Assembly (NCBI GenBank): GCA_023389425.1
Contig: JAEWEK010000004.1
Span: forward strand, 1-19,571
Source: Pseudomonadota bacterium
GTDB taxonomy: Bacteria > Pseudomonadota > Gammaproteobacteria > Burkholderiales > Burkholderiaceae_D
Direction of reading: 5' to 3'
Length of the DNA stretch: 19,571 bases
In this document: one piece after another, positions 7,495 through 14,481 of the stretch
How the letters are laid out: every line of letters begins with the position of its first letter
Position numbering within the stretch: the stretch's first letter is position 1
Notes under the pieces: model-generated
What the model was told of the DNA's origin: nothing
The model's input: the letters and a program-made list of their open reading frames with translations, nothing else
The model's database searches: none
Program-made: the position numbers and the translations under genes

Positions 7495-7711
7495 AGAGCC
7501 TAAGAAAACCGTTCGGTATTCCGGCAACAGATGCGCGAGCCAGCGAGCGAAAGGATTTACCGGCTGTACTTGCTATCGTACGACTGTGTAACGACGGCGC
7601 AATAAGTGCCCTTCAAGACGGCGATTGTCGCGGCATTGAAGGCGGCTGATTTTGCAGCGTGCGTCATGCCAAGTAAGAGAGTAAGTGCATAAGCTAGAGG
7701 CCTTTGCTGAC

Positions 7712-7735
7712 GTCCGCTTCTGGCCGAATTCTGTC
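7712..7735 (+). repeat. 24-bp palindromic intergenic motif, copy 1 (half-degenerate)
   Basis: GTCCGCTTCTGGCCGA matches the first 16 positions of the motif at 8765-8788 with two differences, while the second arm has decayed. Such motifs yield the spurious 'RYRPKAD' peptide in many proteobacterial annotations. Confidence 0.55.
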
Positions 7736-7804
7736 TGTTTGTTACCCGCGGTTCCCGACCCGAAGCTGACTATCCGCATGTTTAGCTTGCTGTTAGAAAT
7801 CGGT

Positions 7805-8196
7805 TCAACAGGGCCTGCGCGTCAAGATTGCTCGTCTTTTATTCGTGGTAAAGGGCTCAAAGTCCCAAAAATCCTCAATCATCCCGTCAAAGCCATTCGT
7901 GCTGGGCCTCAGACTCATTTGAACACCGGAAAGTCCTGTGTTGCTCCAAATTATAGAGAGTTCTTCTTTTTCTAGTGACCAGTATGCGGCTGAATAATTG
8001 AATCTGTCCGAGTTGAGCACAGACAGAACTTGAAAGGCTGAATTGCCTGTCCAAGGCGCTGTTGCTCCAGTTTTCTTAGCTGCGAGGGTGGCTCGTTGGG
8101 TGGGGCGATGAACACTGAGTAACAACCAACCACATCATCTTTGGCTTGGCCCGCCACACATATTGATAACAGGGAAGTGAACAGCAGTTATTTCAC
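7805..8196 (-). pseudogene. Decayed secreted conserved hypothetical protein
   Basis: Two overlapping minus-strand frames together resemble one small secreted protein of about 130 aa. The upstream frame begins GTG AAA TAA at 8196, an in-frame stop at codon 3. It continues LLFTSLLSICVAGQA, a signal-peptide-like stretch, then KDDVVGCYSVF. The downstream frame, shifted, carries FNYSAAYWSLEKEELSIIWS, then TGLSGVQM, GFDG and EDFWDFEP, ending RRPC at 7805. From memory, the order 'GCY ... AYW ... WS TG(F/L)SGV ... FWDF ... RR.PC' recurs in an uncharacterised secreted family; I could not check this. A nonsense codon and a frameshift somewhere around 8040-8100 mark it as a pseudogene. The base composition is unlike the neighbours, suggesting acquisition and decay. 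Confidence 0.55.
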
Positions 8197-8286
8197 CTTC
8201 GACTCCGCGAAAAACGACTTCGAGTTAGCGGCTAACCAGCATCCAATCAGTGACTGCTCCTTGGTCGAAAGCAGGCTACCACGACC

Positions 8287-8310
8287 GGCCGCTGCCGACC
8301 CAGAGCAGAC
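8287..8310 (-). repeat. 24-bp palindromic intergenic motif, copy 2
   Basis: On the minus strand this reads GTCTGCT, a 10-nt centre (CTGGGTCGGC), then AGCGGCC. It matches the copy at 8765-8788 at 18 of 24 positions in opposite orientation. It lies just past the 3' end of the SUKH gene. Confidence 0.5.
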
Positions 8311-8332
8311 GCTAGAAGGCGCTGTTGCGAGA

Positions 8333-8719
8333 CTACGCGTCTTCACACAATTCCAGCAGTTTCTCCAGATTTTCGGCAATCACCTCAGTACTGTCGTCAG
8401 GACTGATGGGGTCAAAAGAGACAACTCGGTTTTGGGCTGTACCCCCAAGGTCAAACGCGATTAGTTCTCCGCCGCCGTTGCCGCCAATAACGAATACATC
8501 TTGTTTCGTGTACGTACCACTCAACCAATAGTCCAAAGCACTCTCTGCAGAATCAAGGCAGAGGTTATAAGGGCTAACGCGCAGTCCAACCTCCCCGCCG
8601 TTGCCTGTACGGAGAAGCTCCAGATAGGACTTGGGCAGACTCGGGACCTCTCGTTGGAGCCGATCTAGCACCTCGGGCGAGGCGCCGGGAGGCCTCAGCC
8701 AATGCGGAACCGTATTCAT
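8333..8719 (-). CDS. SMI1/KNR4 (SUKH) family protein, possible immunity protein
   Basis: 128 aa. LPKSYLELLRTGNGGEVG (about 29-45) is the characteristic SUKH N-terminal motif (LPxxYxxFLxxxNGG). It is followed by VFVIGGNGGGELIAFDL and VVSFDP, the second signature of the fold. SUKH proteins in bacteria are commonly immunity proteins against nuclease-type contact-dependent or T6SS toxins, but many are orphans of unknown role. No toxin gene is seen here: the upstream neighbour on this strand is an oxidoreductase and the downstream region is scar DNA. ATG 8719 has GAGG 11 nt upstream. The lower GC and the flanking 24-bp motifs (8287 and 8765) suggest horizontal acquisition as a small cassette. Confidence 0.85.
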   Translation of the reverse strand: MNTVPHWLRPPGASPEVLDRLQREVPSLPKSYLELLRTGNGGEVGLRVSPYNLCLDSAESALDYWLSGTYTKQDVFVIGGNGGGELIAFDLGGTAQNRVVSFDPISPDDSTEVIAENLEKLLELCEDA

Positions 8720-8764
8720 GGTTGATAACCTCTACTGGCTAAAATCGTTGGGGTTGCGTGCTAC

Positions 8765-8788
8765 GTCTGCTTTTGGCCGATAGCGGAC
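8765..8788 (+). repeat. 24-bp palindromic intergenic motif, copy 3
   Basis: GTCTGCT (8765-8771) and AGCGGAC (8782-8788) pair with one G-T wobble around TTTTGGCCGA. It lies in the 133-bp gap between the SUKH gene start and the reductase stop, at the islet edge. Read backwards it encodes the familiar spurious peptide VRYRPKADV. Confidence 0.6.
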
Positions 8789-8852
8789 GGTCAGCGCGGC
8801 TCCGCGTACCCGGCTGTTGCCTTCGATAATTCGAAGGTTTTGCCAGTCCTTC

Positions 8853-9878
8853 CTAGTGCGCCAGGTCTTTTTCGGTGGTGAAGGCGTCGGCGTAGAACTC
8901 GTCCGCCGGCAGCTTGCACTGTTCGACGTAGTCCTTGCGCGCAGCATCGACCATCACCGGCGCGCCGCAGGCATACACCTGGAAGCCCGACAGGTCAGGG
9001 AAGTCCTGCATCACGGCGAGGTGGACGAAACCGCTGCGGCCTTGCCATTGATCTTCCGGCAGCGCGTCCGAAATGACCGGCACGTAACGGAAGTTCGGCA
9101 AGTCGCGCGCCCACTGCTCGCACAGCGCGTGCATGTACAGGTCCTGCGGACGGCGGCCGCCCCAGTACAGCGATACCGGCCGCGTCGACTTCAAATGCAT
9201 CATGTGCTCGACCAGCGCCTTGACCGGCGCGAAGCCCGTGCCGGAAGCCAGCAGGATGATTGGCTTGTCGGAATCCTCGCGCAGGAAGAAGGTGCCGAGC
9301 GGACCTTCGAAGCGCAGGATTTCGCGTTCCTTCATCGTGCCGAACACGTGGTCGGTGAATACGCCGCCCGGCATATGGCGGATGTGCAGCTCGAGCGGGC
9401 CTTCGAACGAGGGCGCGCACGAGATGCTGTAGGCGCGGCGCTTGCCGTCCTTGAGCAGGAATTCGATGTACTGGCCGGCGCGATAGGCCAGCGCCTCGTT
9501 GGCCGGCAGTTGCAGGGTGATGATCGCGACGTCCTCCGCTGCCTTGCGGATGCTGGCCACGCGGGTTGGCATCTTGCGCACCGGGTAGTCGCTGCTGCCG
9601 GCCACTTCGCGTGCTTTGATCACCAGGTCGCCGTGCGGCACCGCGCAGCAGAACAGTGACACGCCGGCTGCTTCCTCGGCCGCGCTCAGCGCCCGTTCCT
9701 GGTGCGGCTTGTGGGTCACCGTGCCCTCGACGACCTTGCCCTTGCACGAACCGCAGGCGCCGTTCTTGCACCCGTAGGGCAAGCCGATGCCGGCGCGGAT
9801 CGCGGCGCCGAGGACGGTGTCGCCCTCTTCGCAAGCGAACTGGTGGCCGCTGGGCTGGACAGTGATCTGGAACGTCAT
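8853..9878 (-). CDS. 2Fe-2S/FAD/NAD(P) oxidoreductase, CDP-6-deoxy-delta-3,4-glucoseen reductase type
   Basis: 341 aa in three domains. The N-terminal plant-type 2Fe-2S ferredoxin (1-90) has C37, C42 and C45 in CKNGACGSC and a fourth cysteine at C77/78. An FAD-binding domain carries the RAYSIS signature. A C-terminal NAD(P)-binding part has ILLASGTGFAPVKALVEHM, VYACGAP and the ending EFYADAF. This is the phenol hydroxylase/AscD (E3) reductase architecture; it passes electrons from NAD(P)H via FAD to the iron-sulfur centre and on to a partner. Betaproteobacteria often carry it outside sugar clusters under the CDP-glucoseen name, and no deoxysugar gene lies here, so the partner is unknown. ATG 9878 is chosen for GAGGAT just upstream and the ferredoxin start. 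It is divergent from the SDR gene by 12 bp. Confidence 0.9.
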   Translation of the reverse strand: MTFQITVQPSGHQFACEEGDTVLGAAIRAGIGLPYGCKNGACGSCKGKVVEGTVTHKPHQERALSAAEEAAGVSLFCCAVPHGDLVIKAREVAGSSDYPVRKMPTRVASIRKAAEDVAIITLQLPANEALAYRAGQYIEFLLKDGKRRAYSISCAPSFEGPLELHIRHMPGGVFTDHVFGTMKEREILRFEGPLGTFFLREDSDKPIILLASGTGFAPVKALVEHMMHLKSTRPVSLYWGGRRPQDLYMHALCEQWARDLPNFRYVPVISDALPEDQWQGRSGFVHLAVMQDFPDLSGFQVYACGAPVMVDAARKDYVEQCKLPADEFYADAFTTEKDLAH

Positions 9879-9890
9879 ACAATCCTCAAC

Positions 9891-10790
9891 ATGAATCAGA
9901 ACAATCAACAAAAATTCAAACGGCCGCGCCTGCTGATCGTGGGTTGCGGCGATGTCGGCATGCGTCTGTTGCCGCTGGTGCGGGCGCGCTTTCGCGTGTT
10001 CGCGGTCACCAGCAATCCGGAGCGGCGCGCCGCATTGAGGGCGGCCGGTGCGGTGCCGGTCGTTGCCGACCTGGACCGCAAGGATAGCCTGCACCGGCTG
10101 GCCGGCCTGGCTCGGCATGTCGTGCACCTGGCGCCACCCCAGCCCGAGGGCGTGCGGGATTGCCGTACACGTAACTTGACCGCCATTCTACCCGACGGGG
10201 CGCAAGTGGTTTATGTCAGCACCAGCGGCGTGTATGGCGATTGTGGCGGCGCGCTGGTCGACGAAACGCGCACGGTGGCGCCCAAAAATGCCCGGGCACG
10301 GCGCCGCGTGGATGCGGAACACGTGCTGCGCGGATGGGCCAGGCGCGCGCATGGAAGGGTGGCGATCCTGCGTACGCCCGGTATCTATGGCCATGACCGG
10401 CTGCCGATCGAGCGGCTGCGCGCCGGCACGCCCGCGCTCGCGGCGGACGACGATGTCTACACCAACCACATCCACGCCGACGACCTCGCACGGCTGGTGG
10501 CGCTGGCGCTGGTGCGCGGGCTGCCAGGGCGCGTGTATCACGCCAGCGACGACACGCGCATGAAGATGGGCGAGTATTTCGATGCGGTCGCCGATGCCGT
10601 TCACCTGCCGCGTCCGCCGCGCCTGCCGCGTGCCCAGCTGGCGCAAGCGGTTTCGTCGGCCACGCTGTCCTTCATGTCCGAATCGCGCCAGCTCGCCAAC
10701 GAGCGGATCAAGCGCGAGCTGGGTGCGCGGCTGCGCTATCCGACCGTCGAGGCCACTTTGCGGAGCCTGGCGCCGGCGGCGAAGGACTGA
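9891..10790 (+). CDS. SDR-family NAD(P)-dependent epimerase/dehydratase-like protein (YeeZ-like)
   Basis: 299 aa. LLIVGCGDVGMRLL contains the dinucleotide-binding GxGxxG (G18-G23). VVYVSTSGVYGD supplies the SDR serine/tyrosine region, ILRTPGIYGHDRLPI the later conserved strand, and NHIHADDLARLVALAL the extended-SDR C-terminal motif. The overall pattern matches the YeeZ group, of unknown substrate. I chose ATG 9891 because MNQNNQQKFKRPRLLIVG starts just before the fold; the frame extends back to 9702 only as antisense of the reductase gene. There is no Shine-Dalgarno before 9891, so translation may be leaderless or start weakly. The start lies 12 bp from the divergent reductase start, so each promoter must sit inside the other gene or the shared gap. 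Confidence 0.88.
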   Translation: MNQNNQQKFKRPRLLIVGCGDVGMRLLPLVRARFRVFAVTSNPERRAALRAAGAVPVVADLDRKDSLHRLAGLARHVVHLAPPQPEGVRDCRTRNLTAILPDGAQVVYVSTSGVYGDCGGALVDETRTVAPKNARARRRVDAEHVLRGWARRAHGRVAILRTPGIYGHDRLPIERLRAGTPALAADDDVYTNHIHADDLARLVALALVRGLPGRVYHASDDTRMKMGEYFDAVADAVHLPRPPRLPRAQLAQAVSSATLSFMSESRQLANERIKRELGARLRYPTVEATLRSLAPAAKD

Positions 10791-10844
10791 TGCGGCGCGC
10801 GCGCCACAAACGTGCTGCGTTGACGGAACACGGTTGACGCGCCT

Positions 10845-10861
10845 CAACCCAAAATGGGTTG
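10845..10861. repeat. Short perfect palindrome CAACCCA-AAA-TGGGTTG
   Basis: A 7-bp perfect inverted repeat with a 3-nt centre lies 55 bp after the SDR stop and 60 bp before the next start. It could end the SDR transcript (no T-tract) or be an operator for the small gene downstream. Confidence 0.4.
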
Positions 10862-10920
10862 GCGGTCGTATCGTGGACTTCTCGATGTCAACAGACAACG
10901 GCTTTGTGCTAGGGCTGGCC

Positions 10921-11181
10921 ATGGACCAATGCGTTACCCATCCTTCGAAAGAGCAAGTGCGCGCCTACATGCTGGCGCGCGAGCACGCCCTGCGGCCACC
11001 ACCGCCGCCTGAGGAAATCCGGCGCCAGCTGGGTTGGCGCCTGACGCCGGCGTCGCCGTACACCGCGCTCATCGGACTGTACTTCCTGCCGGCCGCCTTC
11101 AGCCAACTGGCGGCGCAGTCGATACTCGATTGGTGCATGGCGCCGCTGCGTGCGCAAATCGGTCGGCCAAACGGGCATTGA
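10921..11181 (+). CDS. Small hypothetical protein
   Basis: 86 aa, family not recognised. It has a basic helical N-terminus (SKEQVRAYMLAREHAL), a run of five prolines (26-30), EEIRRQLGWRLTP, and a hydrophobic segment at about 47-68 (YTALIGLYFLPAAFSQLAAQ) that could be a single membrane-associated helix. ATG 10921 has AGGG six nt upstream. An in-frame ATG at 10885 would add 12 residues but has no SD. Codon use is GC-rich like the core neighbours. It is 130 bp after the SDR gene, so probably transcribed separately or by read-through. Confidence 0.6.
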   Translation: MDQCVTHPSKEQVRAYMLAREHALRPPPPPEEIRRQLGWRLTPASPYTALIGLYFLPAAFSQLAAQSILDWCMAPLRAQIGRPNGH

Positions 11182-11216
11182 CGCCTCGAACTCATCGTTC
11201 ACTTGTCATCGGAGCT

Positions 11217-11230
11217 TTGATACAGATCAA
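11217..11230 (+). promoter_or_regulatory. Perfect FNR/ANR box
   Basis: TTGATACAGATCAA matches the consensus TTGAT-N4-ATCAA exactly. FNR-type regulators bind such sites when oxygen is low, and activation usually needs the box centred near -41.5. That would put the start of transcription near 11265 on the plus strand, with TATGAG (11256-11261) as a weak -10. No recognised gene lies downstream before the convergent GRDP gene; on the minus strand it would face the 3' end of the small hypothetical gene. Confidence 0.65.
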
Positions 11231-11256
11231 GCCGTCTGCGCATTCAGAAAATTCCT

Positions 11257-11355
11257 ATGAGTGCTAGGACAGCCCCTAAGTATCATGTGCCTGTAGCAAG
11301 AAGACGACGAAAACGCGAGGAAACGGGATGGACGATTGGTCGACGTACGGAATAA
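11257..11355 (+). CDS. Possible 32-aa basic small protein after the FNR box
   Basis: ATG 11257 opens a 32-codon frame encoding MSARTAPKYHVPVARRRRKR, then EETGWTIGRRTE. The TAA lies directly before the A-tract of the minus-strand terminator. It is strongly basic. There is no SD, and if the FNR-driven start were near 11265 this ATG would be upstream of it. A second frame starts at ATG 11328 after GAGGAAACGGG but runs through the terminator and into the antisense of the GRDP gene. Listed only as a candidate; an untranslated RNA is equally likely. Confidence 0.2.
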   Translation: MSARTAPKYHVPVARRRRKREETGWTIGRRTE

Positions 11356-11387
11356 AAAAATGCCGTCCAGCGGCAACTGGGCGGCAT
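11354..11387 (-). terminator. Rho-independent terminator of the GRDP-like gene
   Basis: On the minus strand ATGCCGCCCAG pairs with CTGGACGGCAT (11 bp, one mismatch) around a 6-nt loop, followed directly by seven T. It starts about 20 nt after the stop at 11407. Confidence 0.88.
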
Positions 11388-11406
11388 GCGCTTGGAGAGC
11401 GATTAA

Positions 11407-12348
11407 CTAGGCGGCGATGGATTCCGGCAGGCGTGGGCGAATCGAAAAAAGATCGTCGCTTGCTACCCTTTCACCGTCCGCGTTGCCAAGGTGGCCCGAC
11501 GATGGCGTTTCTCCCTGGCGGGGCGGCGTTCCTGTGCTAGCCGCCTCAGCGTCGTCGTCCGCGCCGGGACCGAACCGGGTCATGTACACGGGGCCGCTGG
11601 CAAGTGCGCGGCCACTGGGTGCGGTACGCGTGCCAACCGGGCTGGCCGAGAATGCGGTTCCCTTGCTTGTCGCAGCGCGCGTACCAACCGGGCTTGCCGA
11701 GAACGCGATGTCGTTGCCTGCGACAGCGCGCGAACCAACCGGGCTGGCCGAGAACGCGATTCCGTCGCGCGCCGTGGCACGCGATCCGACCGGGCTGGCC
11801 GAGAACGCGATCCCGCTGGCAGCTGCACGCGACCCGACCGGGCTCGCCGAAAACGCAATCGCGCCACCCGACGCGGATACGCCAACCGGGCTGGCCGAAA
11901 ACGCCGTACCGCCGTTCTTCGCCACGAACGCGCCTTCCTGCGCCTGGAAAGACACCAGCCGTCCCGAGCGGTAGGTTTCGCCGAAGGCCGCTTCGTAGAT
12001 CGTCCGCATGCGCTCACCCAGGCGCTCGTGTGCGGCCAGGTCGTCCTCGCCGCGCAGGCCGATGTAGGGGAAGTGGTGGACGAAGTAGCCGAACACGTCC
12101 TGGCAGTCGGCCGCGTACTTCATCGTGTCCAGGATGTGGTAATGCCAGAACGTATCCACGTCCGTGCCCGGTGCGAAGGCCTCGTTCGGGAACGCTTTCA
12201 TCAGGTACAGGTAGCGCCGGTATTCCGCTTCCACGACATTCGCCTGTTCCAGCGACCACCCTTCGCCGGACTCCTTGTGCATCAGTTTCACCTTGATCGG
12301 ATCCAGATCCAACTCGACAATTTCCCTGCATTCGCTATACGAGTTCAT
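11407..12348 (-). CDS. GRDP-like (glycine-rich domain-containing) protein with six AFSASPVG repeats
   Basis: 313 aa. Residues about 10-125 match the GRDP-like (PF07173-type) domain, with VDTFWHYHILDTMKYAADC (64-82) and YFVHHFPYIG (88-97); the clustered histidines H69, H71, H91 and H92 are its signature. Its biochemical role is unknown. From about 148 the protein is a low-complexity tail with AFSASPVG six times (149, 165, 181, 198, 215, 232), mostly spaced by (S/T)RA and a variable, glycine- or alanine-rich linker. A degenerate unit (ALASGPVYMTRFG) follows, then an acidic/proline-rich end. Start ATG 12348 has AGGAG seven nt upstream. There is no signal peptide or membrane segment. The tail could be a binding array, a modification substrate or a multi-core precursor; no modifying enzyme lies adjacent. 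A strong terminator follows. Confidence 0.85.
   Translation of the reverse strand: MNSYSECREIVELDLDPIKVKLMHKESGEGWSLEQANVVEAEYRRYLYLMKAFPNEAFAPGTDVDTFWHYHILDTMKYAADCQDVFGYFVHHFPYIGLRGEDDLAAHERLGERMRTIYEAAFGETYRSGRLVSFQAQEGAFVAKNGGTAFSASPVGVSASGGAIAFSASPVGSRAAASGIAFSASPVGSRATARDGIAFSASPVGSRAVAGNDIAFSASPVGTRAATSKGTAFSASPVGTRTAPSGRALASGPVYMTRFGPGADDDAEAASTGTPPRQGETPSSGHLGNADGERVASDDLFSIRPRLPESIAA
11633..11914 (-). repeat. Tandem coding repeats, 51/48-bp period, about 5.5 units
   Basis: Units begin at 11633, 11684, 11735, 11786, 11834 and 11882 (spacings 51, 51, 51, 48, 48). Each contains a near-identical block of about 24 bp (C-C-R-ACCGGGCT-GGCCGA-AACGC) encoding FSASPVG on the minus strand, and a divergent linker. 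Whole-codon periods keep the frame, so unit number can vary without a frameshift. Confidence 0.9.
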
Positions 12349-12476
12349 GGTCCACTCCTGCATAATTGTTGTGAGTACGATTACCCGTGGCACGATAGAC
12401 GTGTGATGTGCTGACCTGACATAAGCCTCCATCAAGTTTGGGTTAAAGGTCCGGAATTTGTTGACGCGGGCCAACG

Positions 12477-12497
12477 AGACAAATTCTTGTCTACAAG
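12477..12497. promoter_or_regulatory. Overlapping short palindromes upstream of the GRDP-like gene
   Basis: AGACAA-ATTC-TTGTCT (12477-12492) overlaps CTTGT-CT-ACAAG (12486-12497), about 130 bp upstream of the GRDP start at 12348. This is operator-like in form. The rest of the 12349-12609 gap shows no gene and no clear terminator for the kinase. Confidence 0.35.
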
Positions 12498-12609
12498 CAC
12501 GCCAATGCAGTTGAGTTCTATCAAGCCCCGGCGCGATTTCCTGTCGAAAGCGGGGCGAACTCCGGCACCCGGCGGACGTCGTCCCCGGTGTTGCAGGAGC
12601 TGGAAGGGA

Positions 12610-14460
12610 TCAGGCGGTTACTTGCGGTGAGTGATCTTCCTCCACTGGCCGGGCCGGTGCGCCGCCGCAGGGTGGTTCCTGCGGCAGCGGAATGGTGACG
12701 TCGATGACGGTGCCGCCTTCGGGCGGGATGCGCACGATAAAAGTCCCGCCCAGCGCCTTGACGCGCTCCTCCATGCCGATCAGGCCGAACTTGCCGGGTG
12801 CGTGCTGTCCCAGCTTGATGCCGATGCCGTTGTCGCGGATGCGCATCCGGATCCGTTCGCCCTCGACCCGCAATTCCACGCGCACCCGGGTTGCCATCGC
12901 ATGCCGCCGCACATTGCTCAGCGATTCCTGCAGCACCCGGAACAGGGCGGTGGCGCCCTGGTCGCCCGCGACGATCTCCACCGTATCCTCGACCAGCTCG
13001 CAGCGGATGCCGCTGCGGCGGCGGAATTCCGCGATCTGCCAGTCCACGGCCGCGTTCAGGCCGAGGTCGAGCACGTTCGGGCGCAAATCGTTGATGATCT
13101 GGCGCACGCTCTGGATCGTCGTATCGATGTGCCCCAGCGTTTCGGCGGCGCGCGCGTGCAGGATGCGGTGGCGTTCACGCGTGCGGGAAAACAGCATCTG
13201 CGCCTCGATCCGCAAGGCGAGCAGGTTCTGCCCGAGGTCGTCATGGATTTCGCGCGCGATGCGCTTGCGTTCCATTTCCTTGATGTGTTCCATGTGCGCC
13301 GCCAGCTGGCGCAGCTTCTGGTGCGAGGCGATCAGCTTCGCCTCGCTGTCGCGCAATTCCTGGGTCATCGCGTCGGCCAGCTCGATCGCGTGCGAGCGCG
13401 ACGCGGTCAGGATCAGGTAGGGCGCGTACAGCAGGGCAGTCGTGGTGAAGCCCGTCAGCAGCGCCAGCCACGGGAAGGAGGTGTCGCTGGTGCGCCGCAG
13501 CGCCTCCTTCGGCGCGCTGAAATGCGCGCTCCACTTGCGGCCGTTGAAGTCGATCGGCAACCACACGTCGAAGCGTGCCGGGCCATGCAACAGCTGCCCG
13601 GAGGTGCCCTCCGCGCTGCCGCTGTCGTAGATCATTTGTGCCGGCCTTTGCGTGGTCCCGTCGACCGTCTCGACCTGGTTGAACAAGGTCAGGCGCACTG
13701 TCTTGAGCGCCATTTCGTCGAGCACGCCGTGCACCAGCTGGCCGACGCTGAAGGCGATCCCGACCGAGCCGAGATAGGCGTCGCGCCGCTGGTCGATATT
13801 GTCCAGCGGCGCGCCGGGACGGTACACAGGCAGCCGCATCGCCAGCCCGAACAGCTGCTTCTTCTTCATGATCTCGACCGGCACGCCGGAGGCCGACAGC
13901 TCGCCGGTGTCGCGCGCATGGCCGAGCGTCTTCAGCATGACCGGCTGGACGAGGAGATCGGCGCCGATCGAGCTGAGCCATTCGCTTTCAGGTTCGACAA
14001 ACGTGACGACGGCGTACTCGCGCCGCGGGCCGTCGGGATTGATGCGGAAGGGTGGGCGGCCATCGTTGGCTTCGCGTTCCTGCCGCGCCATGTCCGCTTC
14101 GAAGGCGGCGCGCTCGCTGTGGCGCACGTACTGCACGTAATTGATGGTGACGATGGCGGGATAGTTGCGTTCCGCGTCCAGGCCTTCGACGAAGCGGTGG
14201 AATTGCTCGCGCGTGAGGTAGGGATCGGCACGGAACAGGCTCTCGGTGGCCCGCACCACATTGGTATAGGACTGGATGCGCGCATTGATCGTGTACTGGG
14301 CCGATTGCGCCATGACGCGGAACCGGTCCTGGTTTTCGGTGTCGATCATGCGCGCGACCGAAAAAAAGGCGAGCACGCCCATCCCGAGCGCCAGCCACAG
14401 TCCGAACACCAGGCCGGGACTCAGTTTGATGACGAAGCGCGGCCGGCCAATCAACTTCAT
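12610..14460 (-). CDS. Orphan membrane sensor histidine kinase, CHASE-HisKA_3-HATPase
   Basis: 616 aa. The N-terminal membrane helix is at about 13-35. An extracytoplasmic CHASE-type sensor (about 60-290) includes ARIQSYTNVVRATESLF, FVEGLDAERNYPAI and SIGADLLVQPVMLKTLGHAR. A second helix (about 318-342) and a short coiled coil follow. The dimerisation/phosphorylation helix has IAREIHDDLGQNLL (H406; HisKA_3, NarX/DesK class). The HATPase domain has FRVLQESLSNVRRHA (N box), RDNGIGI and GKFGLIGMEERV. It probably autophosphorylates on H406 and signals to a LuxR/NarL-type regulator, but none is encoded in the window. ATG 14460 is preferred because GAGAAGG precedes it; an upstream ATG at 14490 has no SD and lies in a palindrome. 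Confidence 0.92.
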   Translation of the reverse strand: MKLIGRPRFVIKLSPGLVFGLWLALGMGVLAFFSVARMIDTENQDRFRVMAQSAQYTINARIQSYTNVVRATESLFRADPYLTREQFHRFVEGLDAERNYPAIVTINYVQYVRHSERAAFEADMARQEREANDGRPPFRINPDGPRREYAVVTFVEPESEWLSSIGADLLVQPVMLKTLGHARDTGELSASGVPVEIMKKKQLFGLAMRLPVYRPGAPLDNIDQRRDAYLGSVGIAFSVGQLVHGVLDEMALKTVRLTLFNQVETVDGTTQRPAQMIYDSGSAEGTSGQLLHGPARFDVWLPIDFNGRKWSAHFSAPKEALRRTSDTSFPWLALLTGFTTTALLYAPYLILTASRSHAIELADAMTQELRDSEAKLIASHQKLRQLAAHMEHIKEMERKRIAREIHDDLGQNLLALRIEAQMLFSRTRERHRILHARAAETLGHIDTTIQSVRQIINDLRPNVLDLGLNAAVDWQIAEFRRRSGIRCELVEDTVEIVAGDQGATALFRVLQESLSNVRRHAMATRVRVELRVEGERIRMRIRDNGIGIKLGQHAPGKFGLIGMEERVKALGGTFIVRIPPEGGTVIDVTIPLPQEPPCGGAPARPVEEDHSPQVTA

Positions 14461-14481
14461 GACGGTCACCTTCTCAAGGGC

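Larger units (their letters stand above)
7495..8332. other. Low-GC scar region without intact genes
   Basis: About 840 bp with visibly lower GC than the flanks and no intact gene on either strand. It holds the decayed secreted-protein gene at 7805-8196 (minus) and two of the three 24-bp palindromic motifs (7712-7735 and 8287-8310). The part 7495-7700 has nothing I can recognise. No transposase fragment, convincing terminal repeats or target duplication was seen, so the mechanism that formed the junctions is unknown. Confidence 0.6.

Noticed and set aside
7485..7560. Possible insertion-sequence end at the hydrolase breakpoint
   Set aside because: No matching inverted end, target duplication or transposase remnant could be found nearby.
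8732..8947. 71-codon minus frame containing VRYRPKADV
   Set aside because: It is a well-known artefact of the palindromic intergenic motif at 8765-8788, and it overlaps the reductase 3' end.
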